Assembly: GCF_017876295.1 (NCBI RefSeq)
Contig: NZ_JAGINT010000002.1
Span: 1,612,001 to 1,676,000, forward strand
DNA length: 64,000 nucleotides
Source: Kribbella aluminosa
GTDB lineage: Bacteria > Actinomycetota > Actinomycetes > Propionibacteriales > Kribbellaceae
Direction of reading: 5' to 3'
In this document: piece after piece, positions 33,481-41,376 of the stretch
How the letters are laid out: every line of letters begins with the position of its first letter
How positions within the stretch are numbered: the first letter of the stretch is position 1
The notes under the pieces: generated by a model
The model's database searches: none
The model's input: the letters and a program-made list of their open reading frames with translations, nothing else
What the model was told of the DNA's origin: nothing
Position numbers and translations under genes: made by a program

Positions 33481-34730
33481 TGAATCGGGAGGGGGCCGAG
33501 CCGCGGGTCGCGGCTGCGTTGGTGGAACCTACCGCGCGGGTGCGGGGTGGGTGGACGGCGGCCGTCGTACTGGCGAATGTGGGGGTGTTCGCGGCCTGGC
33601 TGGGGCCGATTCAGGTGCTGCTGGCCAAGCAGTCGGAGGCGGTTGCTCCGGGCAACAAGGAGTTCGTGTTCGGGTTGGTGACCGGGGTCGGGGCGGCCGT
33701 GTCGGTGGTGGCCAATCCGGCGTTCGGGGCGATCTCGGACCGGACCAGTTCGCGGTTCGGGCGGCGGGTGCCGTGGGTGGTCGCGGGAGCCGTTGGTGGT
33801 GCCATCGGTCTCGGGATCCTGTCGGGCGCCCGGGTGATCGTGCTGATGCTGATCGGGTGGTGCCTGATGCAGCTCTTCGGCAACGCGCTCCTGGCGGCCG
33901 CCACCGCAGTCGTCCCGGACCGTGTCCCGGTCGCACAACGCGGAGTGGTCGGCGGCTGGGTCGCCATCTCGCAGGTCCTCGGCGCACTGGTCGGAACGGC
34001 CCTCGCGGTGGCCTTCAACAGCTACACCCTCGGGTACGTCGCCTGCGCCGTCTTCCTGCTGCTGTCCGTCGTCCCGTACCTGCTCCGCAGCCACGACCAG
34101 CGGTTGCCGGAGCGACCGGCGTTCGTCCTGCCCGACTTCCTGAAGAGCTTCTGGATCAGCCCGCGCCGCTACCCGGACTTCGCCTGGGCCTGGCTGACCC
34201 GGTTCCTGTTCAACGTGGGCAACGCCCTGGGCACCCTCTACCTCTTCTACTACCTCCAGGACGAGGTAGGGGTCACCGACCCGGACACCGGCGTACTGAT
34301 CCTGACCGCGATCTACAGCGCCTGCGTACTGACGACCGCGATCAGCTTCGGCCGCTGGTCGGACCGCTCCGCCCGCCGCAAGGTCTTCGTCACCGCGTCC
34401 GGCTGGGTGATGGCCGTGGCCGGCGTGATCCTCGCCGTCTGGCCGACCTGGACCGGCGCGATCACCGGCGCGATCGTCCTCGGCGCCGGCTTCGGCGTGT
34501 ACCTGTCCGTCGACTTCGCCCTGCTCACCGAGGTCCTCCCGAACGCCCGCGACCGCGCGAAGGACCTCGGCGTGATCAACATCGCCAACTCCCTGCCCCA
34601 GGTCCTCGCCCCGGTCCTCGCCGCCCCGATCGTCAAACACCTGGGCGGCTACCCGGTCCTCTACCTCCTCGCATCCGCCGTCACCGTCCTCGCCGGCGTC
34701 CTGGTCACCCGCATCCGCGCTGTCGCCTAG
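33480..34730 (+). CDS. MFS transporter, probably for beta-glucosides
   Basis: 416 aa, about 12 hydrophobic spans. The loop 2-3 motif S-D-R-T-S-S-R-F-G-R-R fits the glycoside-pentoside-hexuronide cation symporter / SLC45-like group, and a second S-D-R-S-A-R-R-K occurs in the C-terminal half. Translationally coupled to the GH1 gene, so uptake of a disaccharide cut by that enzyme is likely. A long terminator follows. Confidence 0.85.
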   Translation: MNREGAEPRVAAALVEPTARVRGGWTAAVVLANVGVFAAWLGPIQVLLAKQSEAVAPGNKEFVFGLVTGVGAAVSVVANPAFGAISDRTSSRFGRRVPWVVAGAVGGAIGLGILSGARVIVLMLIGWCLMQLFGNALLAAATAVVPDRVPVAQRGVVGGWVAISQVLGALVGTALAVAFNSYTLGYVACAVFLLLSVVPYLLRSHDQRLPERPAFVLPDFLKSFWISPRRYPDFAWAWLTRFLFNVGNALGTLYLFYYLQDEVGVTDPDTGVLILTAIYSACVLTTAISFGRWSDRSARRKVFVTASGWVMAVAGVILAVWPTWTGAITGAIVLGAGFGVYLSVDFALLTEVLPNARDRAKDLGVINIANSLPQVLAPVLAAPIVKHLGGYPVLYLLASAVTVLAGVLVTRIRAVA

Positions 34731-34736
34731 CCCGAA

Positions 34737-34842
34737 GGCGTACCGAAGAACGGGCAGTGGTGCACCCTCCGCCGCCATCTCCACCGCGCGCACGCCTGCC
34801 CAGCCCGCCGCAGCCGCACCACTGCCCGTCCGTCGGTACGCC
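34737..34842. terminator. Long bidirectional inverted repeat
   Basis: Arms at 34737-34763 and 34816-34842: GGCGTACCGA pairs with TCGGTACGCC and ACGGGCAGTGGTGC with GCACCACTGCCCGT, separated by a 3x3 internal bulge. That is 24 paired bases between convergent genes. Confidence 0.8.
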
Positions 34843-34857
34843 GACCCCAGCATCTGT

Positions 34858-36132
34858 TCAGAGGTGGCGGGTCAACGCCTTCGCTGCGGGGGAGGTTGCG
34901 GTGACCTGGATGTGGTCGAGATTCAGCCAGGTGGCCAGCTGGTGGAGTTCGGCGGCCAGTGGGCCGGTGAGGTCGGGGGCGCCGGGCTCCGGGGTGAGCG
35001 TGGGGACGACCAACGTCGAGGCCTGGCGGTCCGACTTGAGGTCGACGCGGGCGACGAGTTGGTCGCCGAGCAGGAACGGCAGGACGTAGTACCCGTGGAC
35101 GCGTTGCGGCGCCGGCGTGTAGATGCTGATCCGGTAGAAGAAGTCGAACAGCCGCTGGGTGCGATCGCGGTTCCAGATCAGCGGGTCGAACGGCGAGAGC
35201 AGCGCCCGAGCGTCCACCGGACGATCCGTCGCCTCGTGCCAGCGATAGGACTGCTGCTTCACCCCCTCGACCCGGACCGGCACCAGCTCACCGGCCTCCA
35301 CCAGCTCCCCGACCACCTCGCGACCAGTTGCTGCCGGCAACGGAAAGTGTGCCTGCCCGGTACCGCCGCAGAGCTCGCGCAGGGTCCCGATCCCGAGCCC
35401 GCGCGCCGCGATCCGGACCAGCTCGCGGCGCGCCTCGGCCGCGGTCGGCTCCGGTGCGTCGAGTACGGCGGCGGGCAGCACCCGCTCGGTCAGGTCGTAG
35501 ATCCGCTCGAAGTGCCGCCGCCCCGCGATCGTCACCCGCCCGGTGCAGAACAGGTACTCGATCGCGATCTTCGCGTCCTGCCAGTTCCACATCTTGCCGG
35601 TGGTCGGATCCGGGTCAGGGTCGGTGCGCTTGCGCCGTACGCCGTCCGGGCTCGCCTCGCCCGCGGTCAGCGGCCCCCGTTCGGCAACCAGTTGCAGCAC
35701 CTGGTCGACGTACCCGGGCCGCTCCGCGGTCAGCCGTCGCATCCCCGCGACCACCGACCACGGCGCGGACACGTCCGGGCTGAGCTCCTCGTCCCACACC
35801 TGCCGCTCGGCCGCCCGCATCCGCCAGCGCATCAGCGGGTAGTTGGTGAGCGGGATCAGCGCGGCCTTGTGGCCCCAGAAGTACTCGAACAGCTCCCGCT
35901 CGGCGCCCCAACTCAGCTCGTCCAGCCTTGCCCGCGGATAGTCGCCGACCCGCGCGTACACCGGCAGATAGTGCGACCGGCACAGCACGTTCACCGAATC
36001 CAGCTGCAGTACGCCGGCCCGCCGGATCGCCCACCGCGCATCACCCGGTTGATGCGCCTCGCCGAATCCTTGTGCGCTCAGCGCGATCCGCCGCGCAACC
36101 CCCGTCGAGACCTCGTCACCCACGGCCACCAT
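34858..36132 (-). CDS. YcaQ-like winged-helix protein (HTH_42 family)
   Basis: 424 aa. It contains the family pattern V-L-Q-L-D-S-V-N-V-L near residue 42, the Q-x-D motif held to be catalytic in YcaQ/AlkX-type DNA interstrand-crosslink glycosylases. It continues with H-Y-L-P-V-Y-A-R, F-E-Y-F-W-G-H-K-A, and C-terminal S-P-F-D-P-L-I-W-N-R-D-R. DNA repair of crosslinks is the best guess, based on family only. ATG 36132; convergent with the MFS gene. Confidence 0.82.
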   Translation of the reverse strand: MVAVGDEVSTGVARRIALSAQGFGEAHQPGDARWAIRRAGVLQLDSVNVLCRSHYLPVYARVGDYPRARLDELSWGAERELFEYFWGHKAALIPLTNYPLMRWRMRAAERQVWDEELSPDVSAPWSVVAGMRRLTAERPGYVDQVLQLVAERGPLTAGEASPDGVRRKRTDPDPDPTTGKMWNWQDAKIAIEYLFCTGRVTIAGRRHFERIYDLTERVLPAAVLDAPEPTAAEARRELVRIAARGLGIGTLRELCGGTGQAHFPLPAATGREVVGELVEAGELVPVRVEGVKQQSYRWHEATDRPVDARALLSPFDPLIWNRDRTQRLFDFFYRISIYTPAPQRVHGYYVLPFLLGDQLVARVDLKSDRQASTLVVPTLTPEPGAPDLTGPLAAELHQLATWLNLDHIQVTATSPAAKALTRHL

Positions 36133-36168
36133 GACTCGAACGTATAGCGCGTCACCGGGTCATCGGCT

Positions 36169-36837
36169 CTACCGCTTGGACACGGTGTACGTCAGGTGGG
36201 TCACCTGGGACGACGGATCCACGCGCGTCTGCTCCAGCAGGATGCGGTCGGCGTCGACATTGTCGAACAGGCGGATGCCGGTGCCGAACAGTACGGGTGC
36301 GAGCGAGATCGAGAACTCGTCGATCAGCCCGGCGTTCAGGAACTGCTGGATCAGCTCGGCGCCACCGGAGACGCGGATGTCCTGGTCGCCGGCGGCCTCG
36401 CGGGCCTGGAACAGCGCGCTCTCGATTCCGTCGTTGACGAAGTGGAACGTCGTACCGCCCGGGCGCTCCCACGGCTCCCGCTCGGTGTGGGTGACGACGT
36501 ACACCGGCGTGTGGAACGGCGCCTCCTCCGGCCAGGCCCGCTCACCACCGTCGAACATCCGCTTGCCCATCACGTTCGCGCCGATCCGCTCCTGCGTCGC
36601 CTTGGACAGGTCGTCGTCGAGCCCTTCCTCGCCGCCCTCGCCGAGCTTGAGGTTCTCCCGGAAGGACCGCTGCGGGAACAACCACGCCTGCAACTCCGAC
36701 CACTTCCGCAGCCAGCGCTGGACCCGCGGATCGCTCTGGCTCTCGGGTGCGAACACCTCCGCGACGGTCACGTCCGGGACCGGCGCGATGAAGCCGTCGA
36801 GCGACATCGTCACGCCGAAGAATACCTTTCCGGCCAT
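36169..36837 (-). CDS. Dihydrofolate reductase-fold protein (RibD C-terminal family)
   Basis: 222 aa. The start V-F-F-G-V-T-M-S-L-D-G-F-I-A matches the RibD-C/DHFR-like family; N-V-M-G-K-R-M-F and I-R-V-S-G-G-A-E-L-I-Q-Q-F-L-N-A-G-L-I-D-E follow, the usual NADPH-site helices. An insert around residues 40-80 is long for the family. Last gene of the arsR-SRPBCC operon, overlapping the preceding stop (ATGA). Substrate unknown. Confidence 0.85.
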   Translation of the reverse strand: MAGKVFFGVTMSLDGFIAPVPDVTVAEVFAPESQSDPRVQRWLRKWSELQAWLFPQRSFRENLKLGEGGEEGLDDDLSKATQERIGANVMGKRMFDGGERAWPEEAPFHTPVYVVTHTEREPWERPGGTTFHFVNDGIESALFQAREAAGDQDIRVSGGAELIQQFLNAGLIDEFSISLAPVLFGTGIRLFDNVDADRILLEQTRVDPSSQVTHLTYTVSKR

Positions 36838-37343
36838 CAGTGCCCTTCCTCTCCTGTGAGTTCAGTCTTTCCGATGAGTTCGGCGACGTACGTCGCCAGG
36901 TTGTGCAGCGTCTGCTCTCCGCCTTCGATCGCGTGGTACTTCTCCACCGCGTCGTCGCGCAGCTCCCTGGTGGGGAACACCGCGCGCATGACGATCCGGG
37001 TCTGCTCGCCGGCCGGCTCGAAGACGATCTCCGACGCGAAGGCGTTCGGGTCGTCGCGGGACTCGCCGTGGACCATCGCGATCCGCTCCGGCGGGTCGAT
37101 CTCGGACCAGGTGATCCACTCCTGGTACTCGGTCCCGTCCGGTCCGTGCATCACGAAGTCCCAGTCGCCGCCGACGCGGAACTCGAAGGACCGCGTCTTG
37201 GTGCTGAAGCCCGCCGGTCCCCACCACTGCGACAGGTGCCGGACTTCGGTGAACGCCTCGAACACCAGCTCCCGTGGGGCGCCGATCGTCCGGGAGACCA
37301 CGATCTCGCGGTCCGCTACCGAGCCGCCGTTACTGGTCGTCAT
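36837..37343 (-). CDS. SRPBCC (AHSA1-like) protein
   Basis: 168 aa START-like domain: the opening I-G-A-P-R-E-L-V-F-E-A-F-T-E, S-Q-W-W-G-P-A-G-F, and G-G-D-W-D-F-V-M-H-G-P-D-G are typical of Hsp90-activator-homology proteins found beside ArsR regulators. Binds hydrophobic ligands or acts as an unknown enzyme. Overlaps arsR by 14 bases and the DHFR-like gene by 3. Confidence 0.85.
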   Translation of the reverse strand: MTTSNGGSVADREIVVSRTIGAPRELVFEAFTEVRHLSQWWGPAGFSTKTRSFEFRVGGDWDFVMHGPDGTEYQEWITWSEIDPPERIAMVHGESRDDPNAFASEIVFEPAGEQTRIVMRAVFPTRELRDDAVEKYHAIEGGEQTLHNLATYVAELIGKTELTGEEGH

Positions 37344-37689
37344 CCTGTGGTCCCTTTCGCCTTTCCTGCCTGAGCTCCTGCACGTACTCGTCCAGCCGGC
37401 CGAAGCTCTCGTTCCAGAACTGCTCGAACCCGCCGACCCACTCGTGCACCGGTCGCAGCCCGTGCGCGTCCAGGTCGTACAGCCGCTGCTTGCCCGCACC
37501 GCGAACCCGCACGAGACCGACCTCCCGCAACACCCGCAGGTGCTTGGACGCCTGCGGCTGACTCATCCCCAGATCCCTGGCCAACTCGGTCACCGGCCGC
37601 TCCCCGCCGCGCAGCAACACCAGAATCTCCCGACGCTGCGGCTCCGCGATCGCGTTGAACGCATCCGAGGTCGTCGCCGCCCGTGCCAT
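37330..37689 (-). CDS. ArsR-family repressor
   Basis: 119 aa winged helix: A-I-A-E-P-Q-R-R-E-I-L-V-L-L, L-A-R-D-L-G-M-S-Q-P-Q-A-S-K-H-L-R-V-L (recognition helix), and L-V-R-V-R-G-A-G-K-Q-R-L-Y (wing). No cysteine pair for metal is visible, so this is the small-molecule or constitutive type usually paired with SRPBCC genes. I chose ATG 37689 because an upstream in-frame ATG (37716) lies inside an 18-bp palindrome that should be the operator. Confidence 0.88.
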   Translation of the reverse strand: MARAATTSDAFNAIAEPQRREILVLLRGGERPVTELARDLGMSQPQASKHLRVLREVGLVRVRGAGKQRLYDLDAHGLRPVHEWVGGFEQFWNESFGRLDEYVQELRQERRKGPQDDDQ

Positions 37690-37699
37690 ACCGAAATCA

Positions 37700-37717
37700 T
37701 ATGCCGATATCGGCATA
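37700..37717 (-). promoter_or_regulatory. ArsR operator palindrome
   Basis: TATGCCGATATCGGCATA is a perfect 18-bp dyad 10 bases before the arsR start. Its position over the promoter or start fits autorepression. Confidence 0.75.
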
Positions 37718-37719
37718 CG

Positions 37720-38154
37720 TCAAGCGGTCGTCATGAGGTCGCGCAAAGCCTGGAAATCGGCGACCTCGAGCGGGACGAGACCGCGGCGGAGCTGGTAACC
37801 CCAGTTCGCGCCCCTGGTCAGCTCGAGCTCGACGTCGCGGAGCATCGCCCGGTGGACCGGCAGGAACTCGATCCGGCGGCGCCACGGCTGGATCGTGCCG
37901 CGGTCGCCCATCGCCATCGGTTCGGCCTGGTACGGCGCGTCGTCGGCAACCACTCCGAGCGCCGTGAACGCCCGCAACGGCTGCTTCTCGCGGTACCGCT
38001 CGGTCGGGGAGTAGATCGCGAACCCGTCGCCTCGCCGCAGCCGTGCGACGCCGTACCGCTTGCCGTGGTTGAGCTGGATGAAGCCGCCGGAAACAGCGCG
38101 CTGGGCGTGGTCCGCGGAGACCACGCCCAGCCAGGCCCTGTGCAGATCGTTCAT
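37720..38154 (-). CDS. EVE-domain protein (UPF0310)
   Basis: 144 aa. W-L-G-V-V-S-A-D-H-A at the start, G-G-F-I-Q-L-N-H-G-K, G-D-G-F-A-I-Y-S-P, and the later W-R-R-R-I-E-F-L-P are EVE/ASCH-like PUA-fold features; EVE domains read modified bases in DNA or RNA. It is encoded 10 bases after tctA on the same strand and may simply be read through from that operon; a functional link is not evident. Confidence 0.8.
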   Translation of the reverse strand: MNDLHRAWLGVVSADHAQRAVSGGFIQLNHGKRYGVARLRRGDGFAIYSPTERYREKQPLRAFTALGVVADDAPYQAEPMAMGDRGTIQPWRRRIEFLPVHRAMLRDVELELTRGANWGYQLRRGLVPLEVADFQALRDLMTTA

Positions 38155-38164
38155 GCACCCATCG

Positions 38165-39673
38165 TCAGGCCGAAAGTACGACATCCTTTGTCATGATTTT
38201 CCGGCGCAGTCTCGCGATCAGCGGCCAGGCGATCATCAGCAGGATCGCCACGTAGATCACATACGCGACCGGCCCGCCGACCAGACCGGAGACGTCGCCG
38301 TTGGACAGCTGCAGCGCCATCCGGGCCTGCCGTTCCGCGATCGGGCCGAGGATCACGCCGATGATCAGCGGCAGTACCGGCAGACCGAAGCGGCGCATCC
38401 CGAAGCCGAGCAGCCCGAGCAGCAGGAGCAGCAGCAGGTCGAGCGGCTGCGCGTTCACGGCGTACGCACCCATCGAGGCGAAGAAGATGATCCCGGCGTA
38501 CAGGTACGGGCGCGGGATCTGCAGGAGCTTCGCCCACGCCGGCGCGAGCGGCAGGTTGAGCAGCAGCAGGAACAGGTTGCCGATGAACAGGCTCGCGATC
38601 AGCGCCCACACCAGCTTCGGCTCGCGCTGGAACAGCAGCGGTCCGGGCTGGATGCCGTACGACGTGAACGCGGCCAGCATCACTGCCGCCGTCGCGTTCG
38701 TCGGCAGGCCGAGTGCGAGCATCGGTACGAGCGTGCCGGCCGCGGACGCGTTGTTCGCCGCCTCCGGCCCGGCGACGCCCTCGATCGCGCCGTTCCCGAA
38801 CTCCTCCGGGTGCTTGGACAGCTTCTTCTCGGTCGCGTACGACAGGAACGTCGGGATCTCCGCGCCGCCGGCCGGCAGTGCCCCGATGGGGAATCCGAAC
38901 GCCGTACCCCGCAGCCAGGGCTTCCACGACCGTCGCCAGTCCGACTTGCCCATCCACGGGCGGCCGACCGGGATCACGGTGCCGGGGTTGCGCCGCAGAT
39001 GCGCTGCCACCCAGAGCGCCTCGCCGACCGCGAAGATGCCGACGGCAACCACTACGACGTCGATGCCGTCGGCAAGCTGTGGAACACCGAGCGTGAGCCG
39101 CTGCTGGCCGGTCACCTTGTCGATCCCGACCAGGCCGATCACCAGCCCGAGCAGCAGCGCCGCGAGCCCGCGGATCCGCGACGACCCGAGCACCGACGTG
39201 GCGCCCGCGAACGCGAGCAGCATGATCGCCAGGTAGTCCGGCGCACCCAGGCTGATCGCGAACTTCACCACCTGCGGCGCGACCAGCACCAGCAGCATGG
39301 TCCCGATCGTGCCCGCGACGAACGACCCGATCGCGGCCGTCGCGAGCGCCTGCGCGGCCCGTCCGGCGCGGGCCATCTTGTTGCCCTCGATCGCCGTCAC
39401 CACCGATGACGACTCCCCGGGCGTGTTCAGCAGGATCGACGTGGTGGAGCCGCCGTACATGCCGCCGTAGAAGATGCCGGCGAACATGATGAACGCCTGC
39501 ACCGGCTCCAGCCCGTACGTGACCGGCAGCAGCAGCGCGACCGTCATCGCCGGACCAATCCCGGGCAGTACACCGACCGCCGTACCGACGGTGACACCGA
39601 GCAGCGCGAGCAGCAGGTTGACCGGGGCGAGCACGTCGCCGAACCCGTTCAGCAGGTTCATCAGGTTGTCCAT
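38165..39673 (-). CDS. tctA: Tripartite tricarboxylate transporter, large permease TctA
   Basis: 502 aa, about 12 spans. Family motifs G-I-F-Y-G-G-M-Y-G-G-S-T-T-S-I-L-L-N-T-P-G-E and G-L-P-T-N-A-T-A-A-V-M are present. Together with TctB and TctC it imports citrate-like or other carboxylates with cations. ATG overlaps the tctB stop (ATGA). Confidence 0.92.
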   Translation of the reverse strand: MDNLMNLLNGFGDVLAPVNLLLALLGVTVGTAVGVLPGIGPAMTVALLLPVTYGLEPVQAFIMFAGIFYGGMYGGSTTSILLNTPGESSSVVTAIEGNKMARAGRAAQALATAAIGSFVAGTIGTMLLVLVAPQVVKFAISLGAPDYLAIMLLAFAGATSVLGSSRIRGLAALLLGLVIGLVGIDKVTGQQRLTLGVPQLADGIDVVVVAVGIFAVGEALWVAAHLRRNPGTVIPVGRPWMGKSDWRRSWKPWLRGTAFGFPIGALPAGGAEIPTFLSYATEKKLSKHPEEFGNGAIEGVAGPEAANNASAAGTLVPMLALGLPTNATAAVMLAAFTSYGIQPGPLLFQREPKLVWALIASLFIGNLFLLLLNLPLAPAWAKLLQIPRPYLYAGIIFFASMGAYAVNAQPLDLLLLLLLGLLGFGMRRFGLPVLPLIIGVILGPIAERQARMALQLSNGDVSGLVGGPVAYVIYVAILLMIAWPLIARLRRKIMTKDVVLSA

Positions 39674-40185
39674 CAGAGAATCCCTTGCAGTACGCCGGCC
39701 GGCAGGCCGACCCCGAGCCCGATCGCGAACCCGTAGAAGGTGATCAGCGCCAGCGCGACCGCGATGAACAGGTTGCGGACGTGGTGCCGGCTGCCGAGCG
39801 CGAACGCCGAACCCCAGAACAGCAGGGTCCCGCTGATCACCCAGCCGAGCGGCTCGATGGTCGCCAGGTTGATCACGAACGCGGCGATCAGCAGCAGTAC
39901 GGTGCGCCAGTCGACCGGGGACGTCACGTCGACGTCCTCACCCTCCTCGGCCGCGCCGGTACCGCCGCGGGCCACGTTCACGGCGTACAGCGCAGCGACC
40001 ACCAGCAGCAGTACGCCGAGCACGATCGGTACCGGTTTCGGCCCGATCGGGTCGTTGCTGGTGGCAATGTGCGGGAGCCGGGCGGCGTCGACGATCACCA
40101 GGACGCCGACCACCGCCAGGAACCCGCACACTCCGTACTGCGCCGTGTCCCGCCGAGTCTCGTGCTGAGCCTCGGCGGCGCTCAC
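39673..40185 (-). CDS. tctB: Tripartite tricarboxylate transporter, small permease TctB
   Basis: 170 aa with four hydrophobic segments; P-I-G-P-K-P-V-P in the first loop is characteristic. GTG 40185 overlaps the tctC stop (GTGA). An enormous open frame runs antisense above it, but only this part has membrane character. Confidence 0.85.
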   Translation of the reverse strand: MSAAEAQHETRRDTAQYGVCGFLAVVGVLVIVDAARLPHIATSNDPIGPKPVPIVLGVLLLVVAALYAVNVARGGTGAAEEGEDVDVTSPVDWRTVLLLIAAFVINLATIEPLGWVISGTLLFWGSAFALGSRHHVRNLFIAVALALITFYGFAIGLGVGLPAGVLQGIL

Positions 40186-41180
40186 GAGGCCAGACCGAGC
40201 TTCGTCAGGATGTCCGCGACGGCCTTGTCCTGGTCGGTGAGGAACTTGCCGAACTCGTCGCCGGTGACGAACGCGTCGGTCCAGCCGTGCTTCTTCTCCT
40301 CGGCCTTCCATTCGGCGGAGTCGTGCATCTTGGTCAGCGCGTCGATCCAGATCTTCTTGTCCGCGTCGCTGATCCCGGGCGGTGCCACGATCCCGCGCCA
40401 GTTGGTGAAGACCAGGTCGATCCCGGAGCCCTTCAGCGTCGGCACGTCCTTCAGCGCCTCGATCGGCTGCTCGCTGCTCACCGCGAGTACCCGAACCTGG
40501 CCGCTGTCCACCTGGTCGAGGAACTCGCCGAAACCGCTGGTCCCGAAGGCGATCTTGCTCCCCAGCAGTGCGGGCAGCAGTTCGCCGCCGCCGTCGTACG
40601 AGACGAAGTTGACGTCCTTCGGCTCGATGCCGACCGCCTGCGCGAGCTGCATCGGCAGCAGGTGGTCCGGCCCGCCCGGCGACGAGCCGCCGCCGACCGC
40701 CATCCCCTTCGGGTTCGCCTTCCAGGCGGTGACCAGGTCCTGGATCGTCTTGTACGGGGAGTTCTTCGGCACGACGATCGCGCCGGCCTCCTCGATCATC
40801 TTCGCGATCGGGGTGGTCTGGGTGAGCGTGGCCTTGGACTTCGACGTGTACGTCGCACCGACGACGCCGAGGCCCATCTGCATCGCGAGCTTGCCGTTGC
40901 CCTTCTCGTTCACGACCCGTTGCAGGCCGACCGTGCCGCCGGCGCCGGGCAGGTTGAACACCTGTACGCCGGTGGCGATCTTCGCGTCCTCCATCGCCTT
41001 CGCGGCGACCCGGGCGGTGGTGTCGTACCCGCCGCCGGCCGTGTTCGGCACCATCAGCCGCAAACCGGTGGCCGGCTTCCCGCCGTCCTCGTTCGCCGCA
41101 TCCGTCTTGTTCGCCGTCGCCCCGCACGCGGTGACGCTGAGCACCGCAAGTGCCGCGATCAGCAGTGGCCTGGACCTCAT
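40182..41180 (-). CDS. tctC: Tripartite tricarboxylate transporter binding lipoprotein TctC
   Basis: 332 aa Bug-family periplasmic-type receptor. Lipobox with Cys19 (S-V-T-A-C-G). Family motifs: L-M-V-P-N-T-A-G-G-G-Y-D-T-T-A-R, N-L-P-G-A-G-G-T-V-G-L, and W-R-G-I-V-A-P-P-G-I. It captures a carboxylate and hands it to TctAB. First gene of tctCBA, divergent from a two-component system. Confidence 0.92.
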   Translation of the reverse strand: MRSRPLLIAALAVLSVTACGATANKTDAANEDGGKPATGLRLMVPNTAGGGYDTTARVAAKAMEDAKIATGVQVFNLPGAGGTVGLQRVVNEKGNGKLAMQMGLGVVGATYTSKSKATLTQTTPIAKMIEEAGAIVVPKNSPYKTIQDLVTAWKANPKGMAVGGGSSPGGPDHLLPMQLAQAVGIEPKDVNFVSYDGGGELLPALLGSKIAFGTSGFGEFLDQVDSGQVRVLAVSSEQPIEALKDVPTLKGSGIDLVFTNWRGIVAPPGISDADKKIWIDALTKMHDSAEWKAEEKKHGWTDAFVTGDEFGKFLTDQDKAVADILTKLGLAS

Positions 41181-41200
41181 GTGGCGGATTCCTTTCGGGA

Positions 41201-41306
41201 GAGTTCAGGTGGCGACGATCGTGGACCTCCGGTGAACTCGACGTCTGCGTTGTGGCCGCAGCGGTGGTTGAGTTCATTGTGGTCACAGGCGGAATCAGGG
41301 TGAACT
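41201..41306. promoter_or_regulatory. Four GAGTTCA half-sites between tctC and the sensor kinase
   Basis: GAGTTCA (41201), TGAACTC (41233), GAGTTCA (41270) and TGAACT (41301) form two inverted pairs with 25- and 24-base spacers in the divergent promoter region. Likely binding sites for the response regulator encoded at 43029. Confidence 0.55.
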
Positions 41307-41376
41307 GTGGCACTCGGACGCTGCAACGGTGATCATGCGGCAGGACGTGCACGGAGCTGAACACAGGGAGGTGAAG

